This document shows positions 6,778-13,184 of a stretch of DNA of 16,987 nt, piece by piece; the stretch's first letter is position 1, and the number at the start of each line of letters is the position of its first letter. Location of the stretch: contig JAULUH010000188.1 in the NCBI GenBank assembly GCA_032111745.1, positions 1-16,987 on the forward strand, given 5' to 3'. Position numbers and translations under genes: made by a program. Source of the DNA: JAULUH01 sp032111745 (lineage in GTDB: Bacteria; Chloroflexota; Anaerolineae; JAAEKA01). Under the pieces are notes generated by a model. It saw only the letters and a list, made by a program, of their open reading frames with translations, was not told the origin of the DNA and ran no database searches.

Positions 6778-9375
6778 TCAGGGGGCGTCCCTGAGCTCGA
6801 TCTCGGCTATCTCCACCTGGTCATTGGGGAAGCGCTGGCCGCGGTCGTCGTAGGCCGGCAACCGCGGCTGGGCCAGGTGCTCCGCATCGTAGAGCCCGGC
6901 GACCAGCCGATAGACTCCAGCCGGCAGCCCCCGCGCCAGGTCGAGGGTGTAGGTCCCGGTCAGCAGCTCCCCCTGGCTCCACACGGACGTGGGATACTGG
7001 CCCCCGAAGGGCTGCAGGTCTAGCTGGCTGACCAGGCTACCGGCCTCGTCCACCAGATGGATGAACAAAGTGTAGTCCCGGTCCATGGGCCGCGCGGCCT
7101 GCCAGAGCAATTTCACCTGTAGCGTATCGGGCTGGCCCTCGGCCGGGCGCCCGCCGGGCTGAACCACGCGCGCGCCCTCGAGCTCTTGGCCGATCAACAG
7201 CAGCCTGTCGTCGAAGTTGGCGTACATGGCGTTGGCCACGGCGACGTCCTCGGCTGAAGTGGGAGGCTGGCCGCCGATGCTGCCAGCCAGGGTCACAGTG
7301 CCTACATCGCGAATCCCGCCATCTACCCGCTCGTACAGGCCGGTGACCAGCTGGTAGGGGCCTGGAGCCGCATCAGGGGGCAAGGTGATTTGGTGGCGGT
7401 CCAGCAAGGTCTCGCCGGGTATCCAGTGGCTGGTGGGATAGTACTCGCCGCCCACCAGGTGATCGCTCTGCACCAGCTGCTGGTCGCTGCCCGCCAGCCG
7501 CAGGTGCACGAAGGAGGTCAGATTCCCCGGGACCTGGCGCAGGGCTTGCCAGTGCAGGTCGACCTGCAGGATCTCGCCCGGCCTGATCTTGACCGGGGTC
7601 ACATCATAGCCGGCCAGGCGCATAGAATCGCCGATGACGGCACCTACCTCCCGTTGGGGCGGCCCATCGACGGCAGGCCCAACCACTGGGGTCAACCCGG
7701 CGCGATTGTTCGGCCCCAGACGGACCTTGACGTCCAGCCCTGGCATGGGCTTGACCAGGTAGGTGGGACGTCCGGTAGCGAGCGCGTTGTCCAACACGCG
7801 CCCGACGTCGGCCCAGTCCTCACCGGATACCAACCCGGGAAAGAGGCCGGTGATATCGGTGCGCAGGCCTTCGACCTGTTGCAGGTACCACAGCGGCATC
7901 ATCTCGTCGCGGTCATTGCTGACCAGCAGCGCGCCCGGCTCGGGATCGGAGGCCAGGAGGTGCGACCACCAGCGCTCCGGGCGGGTGTGGCCGCTGCGGT
8001 CGACCTCACTGGCATGCTGCAGGAACAGCCCCGCAGGCAGGGCGGCCAGCGGCACCACTAGGGCCAGGCAGGCCAACCCGGTGGCCCACCGCCCGTCCCC
8101 TCCCCAGCGCTGCACCAGCCGGAAGATTTGCTCGGCGATCCAGGCCGCGCCCACGCCCAGCCAAGCACAGGCGATCAGATAGGGCCCAATATAGTAGACG
8201 GCGATGTCTCCGATGCCGTAGAACAGGTTAAAGGCGATGAGCAGCAGGAAGCTGGCGCCGGTCAGCCACAGGAGCCGCCAGTGCTGGGAGACGGCTAGAT
8301 ACAGGACACCCAAAAGGGCCAGACCGAGCCCGGCGATGCCCAATTCGGCCACGAAACGCTGCATAGCCAGCGGGATGCCGCGCACGGCATGGTCCAGGCT
8401 GCGCAGCTCACCGGCAAAGCGCTGGCCCAGGACATATTGGACCAGGCCGATTGGACTGCGATCGACCAGCTGGAGAGTCTGGCCGGGGCCGAGATCGACC
8501 GTCAGATAATCGGTGTGCGGCGCGCGCAGGGGCACGTACAGGTACAGGACCAAAGGGACAAGCGCGACCAGCAGGGTGAGGATGAGCAGCCAGCGGGGAT
8601 GCCGTAAGCGGTAGCCGTCCTGGCGCCAGATGAAGACGAAAAGCACAGGCACCAGGAGCAGCGAGGTGCGATGGTGGGCCAGGCTGAGGCCCAGGACCAG
8701 CGCCAGGATGATCAGCGCCGGGGCAGGACGGCTGCGAAAGGTCAGGGGTGCCGGGGACAGATCGACAGCAACTTGTCCAGCATCAGACCGGTTGGCTTTC
8801 GCCACAGCGCGCTCCAGCTGCAGGCTCTTCTGCCAGCGCAGGGCCAGGCCCAGGAGAAAGGCGACCAGGGCGGCATGCAGGGCGTAGACCTCGGCCACCA
8901 GCGCCTGGCTCCAGAAGGTGGGGGTGAAGGCAAAGGTCAGGGCGGCCAGCAGGCTAGCCAGGCGCTGGACCGGGGGCGGCGCCGGCACACTGAGGTCGAC
9001 CAGGGCGTGGGCGAAGAGGTAAGTAAGGCCGATAGCCAGGGCGGCCAGCAGAACGGACAGCAGGTTCATGGCGCGGGCAGGGCTGGCCAGGCCAAGGCCA
9101 TCGAGCAGGTGAGTCCAGGCCCAGCCCAGCATCATGGTCAGGGGATAGCCGGTGGGATGGGGCAGGCCAGCGGTCCAGGCCGCAAACTGGAGCTCGCCAC
9201 CATCGCCAAACAGCACGCCCGGCGCCGAGCCCAGCCAGTAGATGGCGCCGGCTACCAGGCCGGCCCCGACCGCAATGAGCAGGTCCACCGGCGCCAGCAG
9301 CCTCTGGTCCAGCCGGCCGGTGGGAGCAGGGACTGCCTGCGCCCCCGCCAGGCCATGGGCTGGCGCTTCGCTCAT
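6778..9375 (-). CDS. DUF2723 / PMT-like membrane protein with two C-terminal beta-sandwich modules
   Basis: This 865-aa protein belongs by its signature to the DUF2723 family (GT-C clan, related to protein O-mannosyltransferases). The first outer loop GDGGELQFAAW (57-67) then LPHPTGYPL (71-79) is the family hallmark. About ten hydrophobic helices run from about 30 to 455. The tail is soluble, with two copies of a beta-sandwich module: about 585-695 (MRLAGYDV, VDLHWQA, YYPTSHWIPGE, PGPYQLVTGLY) and about 724-863 (LLLIGQEL, VKLLWQA, QYPTSVWSQGE, PAGVYRLVAGLYD). The start ATG overlaps the TGA of the upstream gene as ATGA, with GGAG eight bases before it, indicating translational coupling. It probably transfers a sugar from a lipid carrier on the outer membrane face; donor and acceptor are unknown. 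The gene is followed by the separate RNA unit at 6536-6738. Confidence 0.82.
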   Translation of the reverse strand: MSEAPAHGLAGAQAVPAPTGRLDQRLLAPVDLLIAVGAGLVAGAIYWLGSAPGVLFGDGGELQFAAWTAGLPHPTGYPLTMMLGWAWTHLLDGLGLASPARAMNLLSVLLAALAIGLTYLFAHALVDLSVPAPPPVQRLASLLAALTFAFTPTFWSQALVAEVYALHAALVAFLLGLALRWQKSLQLERAVAKANRSDAGQVAVDLSPAPLTFRSRPAPALIILALVLGLSLAHHRTSLLLVPVLFVFIWRQDGYRLRHPRWLLILTLLVALVPLVLYLYVPLRAPHTDYLTVDLGPGQTLQLVDRSPIGLVQYVLGQRFAGELRSLDHAVRGIPLAMQRFVAELGIAGLGLALLGVLYLAVSQHWRLLWLTGASFLLLIAFNLFYGIGDIAVYYIGPYLIACAWLGVGAAWIAEQIFRLVQRWGGDGRWATGLACLALVVPLAALPAGLFLQHASEVDRSGHTRPERWWSHLLASDPEPGALLVSNDRDEMMPLWYLQQVEGLRTDITGLFPGLVSGEDWADVGRVLDNALATGRPTYLVKPMPGLDVKVRLGPNNRAGLTPVVGPAVDGPPQREVGAVIGDSMRLAGYDVTPVKIRPGEILQVDLHWQALRQVPGNLTSFVHLRLAGSDQQLVQSDHLVGGEYYPTSHWIPGETLLDRHQITLPPDAAPGPYQLVTGLYERVDGGIRDVGTVTLAGSIGGQPPTSAEDVAVANAMYANFDDRLLLIGQELEGARVVQPGGRPAEGQPDTLQVKLLWQAARPMDRDYTLFIHLVDEAGSLVSQLDLQPFGGQYPTSVWSQGELLTGTYTLDLARGLPAGVYRLVAGLYDAEHLAQPRLPAYDDRGQRFPNDQVEIAEIELRDAP

Positions 9376-12239
9376 GGACCAGGCTCCAGGCGCAACTGGT
9401 CCAGGGCCACGGCCAGGTCACGGCGGTCGGCCGCCAGCTTCAGATAGGCGCCCTCCGCACCGGTGGCCTCGGCGGCAGTGCCCGGCGCGGCGCCCTTGAC
9501 CCCGATCAGGGCGTGGCCGCTGCCGGGCATCTGGCGCAGGTCTACGGCGCTGCCCAGGCTGGCCAGGGTGGCCACGGCCCGGTCGTCGAGGAAGCGGCTG
9601 GCGTCGTCGCGGGCGGCGGCCAGCACGATGGTGCCCTCCGGGAGCCCGGCGACGAAATCGGCCAGGAGGTCCGCCTCGTAGGTGTTGGCCCAGGTGTCGA
9701 AGCCGCGCTGCTCTAAGATGCGGCCGCTGCGGGGGTCAAGCGCGGTGAGGTTGTAGCCCCGGCGGCCGGCCGAGGCGTCCACAGCCTCCCCATTCGCTTC
9801 CCCATTCGCTGTGGTGGTCACCGTGATGAAGGCGATGTCCTGCGCCGCGCCGCCGCTGTTGATCTCCACATCCACCGGCGACAGCACGCCGGTGCTGCCG
9901 ATGGTGCCCTGGCCGGGTAACACGTCCGCAGGCCGGGCGCTGTTGGCAAAGCGCAACTGCACAGTGTTCACGCCCGAGCGAGTGGCGGCAGCCGGCACGG
10001 TGAAGCGCAGCTCTTGCCAGCCGGGGGCCATGGCCTGCTCGCCCAGGTCCACGCCGTTGAAGGCCACGGCCACGGCCTGGACCGGTGCGCCCTCGTAGCT
10101 AAACGGCTGCACTTGCAGCACCAGCTGCAGGTCCTGGGGCGTGTCGAAGCGCAGGGGCAGGTAGAGCTCGGCAGTGCGGCCCTCGGCCCAGACGCCGCTG
10201 GTCCCGGCGATATCCGGCTCGTCGGCGCTCCAGCCCGGGCCGCGGTACGCGCTGGTATCCCGGCTGCCGAAGTCCAGCGCGAAGGGGAAGGGCACCGGGG
10301 GCTGCTCCACGGCGTACACCTGCACGCCGTCCGCCTCCCACACCGGCTCCGGATCCACCGGCAGGACGTCCAGGGCGTAGTCGCGAGTGGCCTGCCAGGT
10401 GTCGACGTAGGGGAAGCGGCCAGGCACGGGTGGGTTGACCACCAGGTAGCCGACATTCCACAGGGCCATCAGCTCGCCGGCACTGCCCCGGGCCGCGCGA
10501 TCGGTGTCCACATCGGGCTCCTGGTAGCGCTCCAGGCCGGTCAGGGCCGCCACCAGGGGGAGGCGGCGGAAGTACTCGAACTTAAAGGGTGGGTTGCGGG
10601 AGGTGTTGCCACTCAGAATTGGCCGCCCGTGCACCGACTGGTACCACTCAACGCGGGTGTCCTCCGCGCCCAACACGCCGAAGCCGTTGCGCCAGCCCAT
10701 GGGCAGCTGGAGCAGGGCGAAGTCGCCGGGCTCGGCCGCGATCTGCTGGTAGACCGCGGGCACGCGGGCGTCGGTCAGCGGCATGGGCACGGCCAGGTGC
10801 TCGAAGAGCACGGCGCCGGCCAGTGCCACCGCCAGCACCACGCTCGGGAGGGTGCGGGGCACACGCGCCTGGCTGTGGGACTCCCGGGCCACGGCGACCC
10901 TGGCCAGCAGCCATGCCGTGGCGTAGCCAGCCAACACCCCCAGGGCCAGCATCAGGACGATGCTGAAGCGGTTGGGCGCGCGAAAGCCCTCGATGAAGGG
11001 CAGGTAGTGCAGGATGATGAAAGGCAGCGGCACGCTGACCGGCAGCCCATCCAGGTCGAAGGTGGACTGGCCGTTGATCTGCAACAGGGGGCCCAGGGCC
11101 AGGACGCCGGTGATCAGGGCCAGGGCCACCCAGGGCCGGGTGCGCTTCCAGCCGGCCACGGCGCCGGCCACAGCCAGGACCAGGGTAGCGAAGCCCAGGA
11201 AGATCGTGTTGACATCGCGGAAGCGGCTGTCGCCAGTCTGCACCGCGCGCAGCTCCTGCTCCCAGGTCCGCCCGCCCTGCCAGCCCCATAGGGGGTGTAG
11301 CGCCGTGGGCGTGGCCATGCCGGCCAGGTCCGCGCTGAGCTCGGTGGCGTTGCCCCAGCCCTCCACGGCGTAGTCCGCGTTGAGCCCCTCACGTATGGTG
11401 GGGATCAGGAGGGGCGCGCTGAGCACCGCGGCCACGGCGGCCACGATGGCCAGGTCCAGCAGTAGCAGCCGCACGGGCGAGCGCCGGCTCGCTCCACCGG
11501 TGCTGGCCGCGGTCCACAGCCGCCGTCCCTGGTCCAGGAGCAGGACCAGGGCGATGAGGCCCAACAGCACGCCGTAGAGCATATCGGTGAGGAGGCAAAG
11601 GGCGGCGAAGAGCCCGGCCAGCGCGGCGTCCCGGGGCCGGCGGCGGTCGAGCAGGCGCACGAAATAGAGGGCGAAGAAGGGCACCCACGCCGTGGTGACG
11701 ATCATGGTGTGGCCCAGGGCCAGGTAGACAGAGCGGCTGGCGGCGAAGACGTAGACCAGGCCGGCCAGCATGGCCCCGGCGTCCCGGGCCAGGTGCCAAC
11801 CCCGGCCGGACAGCAACCCTGCCCCAGGCTCCCGCCCTACGCCCTGGCGCAGCAGGTAGCGCAGGAGGAGAAACATGCCGTAGCCGCCGAGGACGGTGGA
11901 GGCCAGGTTGACCAGGTTGCTCCCCAGGGGCACGTTGGCGGTGCTGAGCACGATGGGCAGGGCCAGGGCCGCGGCCAGCAGGTTGAAGGTGTACATGACC
12001 AGGTCCAGGCCCAGGGGATAGAACAACAGCCCGGTGTGCAAAGGCGAGCGCAACTGGTCCACCACGGTGGCCTTGAACCACCAGATGTTCCAGAGGAAGG
12101 TGTACTCGTCGTAGGCCCAGATATCGCTGCCCGGCACGTGGGTCGTTAGCCGGGTGACCAGGGGATAAGTAAGGCCGGCGGCCAGCAGAGCCAGCAGGAG
12201 GAGCGCCAGGAGATGCGTTGTACGTCGGGGATTGCGCAT
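9372..12239 (-). CDS. GT-C-like polytopic membrane protein with beta-sandwich and ILEI/FAM3-type domain
   Basis: This 955-aa protein starts with a membrane helix (8-28) and the outer loop PGSDIWAYDEYTFLWNIWW (36-54), whose DE resembles the GT-C catalytic acidic pair. About ten more helices follow to about 480. The outer C-terminal part has a beta-sandwich at about 660-805 (GWQELRFTVP, SGVNTVQLRF) and then RGYNLTALDPRSG (827-839), FDTWAN (847-852), LPEGTIVLAAARDDASR (866-882) and HALIGVKGAAPGT (909-921). This last set matches the ILEI/FAM3 domain pattern, known also from the stem region of POMGNT1, where it binds glycan. A longer open frame to 13118 is rejected because it runs antisense through the plus-strand GT2 gene. 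The start at 12239 follows the promoter at 12267-12295 with a short leader and only a weak ribosome site. The stop overlaps the DUF2723 start. Exact enzymatic activity is unknown. Confidence 0.8.
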   Translation of the reverse strand: MRNPRRTTHLLALLLLALLAAGLTYPLVTRLTTHVPGSDIWAYDEYTFLWNIWWFKATVVDQLRSPLHTGLLFYPLGLDLVMYTFNLLAAALALPIVLSTANVPLGSNLVNLASTVLGGYGMFLLLRYLLRQGVGREPGAGLLSGRGWHLARDAGAMLAGLVYVFAASRSVYLALGHTMIVTTAWVPFFALYFVRLLDRRRPRDAALAGLFAALCLLTDMLYGVLLGLIALVLLLDQGRRLWTAASTGGASRRSPVRLLLLDLAIVAAVAAVLSAPLLIPTIREGLNADYAVEGWGNATELSADLAGMATPTALHPLWGWQGGRTWEQELRAVQTGDSRFRDVNTIFLGFATLVLAVAGAVAGWKRTRPWVALALITGVLALGPLLQINGQSTFDLDGLPVSVPLPFIILHYLPFIEGFRAPNRFSIVLMLALGVLAGYATAWLLARVAVARESHSQARVPRTLPSVVLAVALAGAVLFEHLAVPMPLTDARVPAVYQQIAAEPGDFALLQLPMGWRNGFGVLGAEDTRVEWYQSVHGRPILSGNTSRNPPFKFEYFRRLPLVAALTGLERYQEPDVDTDRAARGSAGELMALWNVGYLVVNPPVPGRFPYVDTWQATRDYALDVLPVDPEPVWEADGVQVYAVEQPPVPFPFALDFGSRDTSAYRGPGWSADEPDIAGTSGVWAEGRTAELYLPLRFDTPQDLQLVLQVQPFSYEGAPVQAVAVAFNGVDLGEQAMAPGWQELRFTVPAAATRSGVNTVQLRFANSARPADVLPGQGTIGSTGVLSPVDVEINSGGAAQDIAFITVTTTANGEANGEAVDASAGRRGYNLTALDPRSGRILEQRGFDTWANTYEADLLADFVAGLPEGTIVLAAARDDASRFLDDRAVATLASLGSAVDLRQMPGSGHALIGVKGAAPGTAAEATGAEGAYLKLAADRRDLAVALDQLRLEPGP
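9787..9810 (-). repeat. Exact 12-bp tandem duplication inside a gene
   Basis: TCCCCATTCGCT occurs twice in tandem (9787-9798, 9799-9810). It keeps the frame and encodes NGEANGEA, residues 812-819, in the linker between the beta-sandwich and the ILEI-type domain of the membrane protein. It is probably a slippage product that lengthens a flexible linker, and copy number may vary between strains. Confidence 0.75.
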
Positions 12240-12266
12240 GCTGAGATACTCGCAGAATCTGCGGCC

Positions 12267-12295
12267 ATGGTACCACAGGCCGGGGCATTGGGCAA
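12267..12295 (-). promoter_or_regulatory. Promoter of the ILEI-protein / DUF2723 operon
   Basis: On the minus strand TTGCCC (12295-12290, 4 of 6) is followed after 17 bases by TACCAT (12272-12267, 4 of 6). The -10 ends 27 bases before the ATG at 12239, giving a leader of about 20 bases. The geometry and the -10 hexamer match the moeA promoter. It points away from the plus-strand GT2 promoter at 12340-12368, so the 135-base gap holds two non-overlapping divergent promoters. Confidence 0.5.
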
Positions 12296-12339
12296 AGGAT
12301 ATGGCCGGTGGGCGGCTCGAGTCGCCTGCCCGGTTGCCA

Positions 12340-12368
12340 TTGCGAAGCCGGCCAAAAATGTGTACAAT
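12340..12368 (+). promoter_or_regulatory. Promoter of the GT2 gene, predicting a leaderless transcript
   Basis: TTGCGA (12340-12345, 4 of 6) and TACAAT (12363-12368, 5 of 6) are 17 bases apart. Six bases separate the -10 from the ATG at 12375, so the expected start point is at or next to the A of the start codon. No Shine-Dalgarno sequence is seen in those bases. Such -10-to-ATG spacing is the known mark of leaderless genes in Deinococcus and actinobacteria. Confidence 0.6.
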
Positions 12369-12374
12369 CACCCC

Positions 12375-13115
12375 ATGACTGCGTCCCGCCGGGCCGTGGT
12401 GGTTACCCCCACCTATGATGAAATCGAGAACATCGGCGACCTGATCGCCGCGGTGCTGGCCGAGCAGGAGCAGGTGCCAGGCTTCGACCTGCACGTGCTG
12501 GTGGCGGACAGCCACTCGCGCGACGGCACGCTGGAAGCCGTGGCCGGCCTGGCCCGGGACAACCCCCGGGTGCACCTGCTGGACGTGCAGGAGCGGGGCA
12601 TCGGCATTGGGCTTTATCAGGGCTTCTGCCACGCCATCGACGAGCTGGGCGCCGACGTGTTGATCGAGATGGACGCCGACTTCCAGCATAACCCGGCGGA
12701 CATCCCGCGTTTTCTCGAGAAGATCGACGAGGGCTATGATGTCGTCGTGGGCTCGCGGTTTGTGGCTGGGAGCGTCAACGAGATGCCGCTCTACCGGCAG
12801 ATTCTGAGCGTGGGCGCTAACCAGCTGGTGCGCTCGGCGTTGGGGCTGCACGGTGTCACCGAGATCACCACGTCGTTTCGGGCCTTCACCCGGGAGATCT
12901 TCCGCCAGGTGGATCCGGACACCGTGCCCTGGCAGGAGCAGTCCTTCATCTTCGTGCCGGTATTCCTGGTGCGCATGCTGGAGGAAGGTGCCCGGGCCAC
13001 GGAGATCCCCATGACCATGCACCCGCGCATGCTGGGGTACTCGAAGATGATCTACTGGCGCTACATCCGCGATATCCTGCAGTTCTCCGTCAAATCGCGC
13101 CTGGGCAACGCGTAA
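12375..13115 (+). CDS. DPM1-like GT2 glycosyltransferase (polyprenyl-phosphate sugar synthase)
   Basis: This 246-aa protein resembles dolichyl/polyprenyl-phosphate mannose synthase, which moves a sugar from a nucleotide donor to a polyprenyl phosphate on the cytoplasmic side. Visible GT2 features are VVVTPTYDEIENI (8-20), ADSHSRDGT (44-52, a variant of VDDxSxDGT), EMDADFQH (98-105, the DxD-type metal site), VVGSRFVAGS (124-133) and the acceptor-loop region TSFRAFTREIF (166-176) with PWQEQSFIF (185-193). The length fits the soluble DPM1 type and no membrane helix follows. Start ATG 12375 is favoured because the promoter lies directly in front of it and the upstream in-frame sequence overlaps that promoter. 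It is divergent from the ILEI protein and convergent with the GT-C gene at 13185. It would supply lipid-linked sugar for the GT-C proteins around it; mannose is by analogy only. Confidence 0.88.
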   Translation: MTASRRAVVVTPTYDEIENIGDLIAAVLAEQEQVPGFDLHVLVADSHSRDGTLEAVAGLARDNPRVHLLDVQERGIGIGLYQGFCHAIDELGADVLIEMDADFQHNPADIPRFLEKIDEGYDVVVGSRFVAGSVNEMPLYRQILSVGANQLVRSALGLHGVTEITTSFRAFTREIFRQVDPDTVPWQEQSFIFVPVFLVRMLEEGARATEIPMTMHPRMLGYSKMIYWRYIRDILQFSVKSRLGNA

Positions 13116-13127
13116 CAACGGATCTCT

Positions 13128-13174
13128 CCCATTAACCCATTGATTGTTTCAATGGGAAAACCTTGGTCAATGGG
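13128..13174. terminator. Nested inverted repeats between convergent genes
   Basis: CCCATTGA (13136-13143) and TCAATGGG (13149-13156) form a perfect 8-bp stem with a 5-base loop. A second outer pair, CCCATTAA (13128-13135) and TCAATGGG (13167-13174), matches at 7 of 8. The element fills the 69-base gap between the stops of the GT2 gene and the GT-C gene, the expected place for a shared terminator. No clear T-run follows on either strand (AAAACC on plus, TTAATGGG on minus), so termination is inferred from position and symmetry rather than a canonical signal. Confidence 0.4.
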
Positions 13175-13184
13175 AACGTTGGCG

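Noticed and set aside
10014..11291. Long plus-strand frames opposite the large minus-strand genes (for example 787-2127, 10014-11291, 15251-16411)
   Set aside because: Low-complexity His/Gln/Gly-rich translations without motifs; they are antisense shadows of recognisable genes.
12334..12339. TTGCCA as the -35 of the GT2 gene
   Set aside because: The spacer to TACAAT would be 23 bases; TTGCGA at 12340 gives 17.
12240..13118. N-terminal extension of the ILEI membrane protein to 13118 on the minus strand
   Set aside because: It runs antisense to the whole GT2 gene, which has clear family motifs, and crosses the divergent promoters. The membrane protein starts sensibly at 12239.
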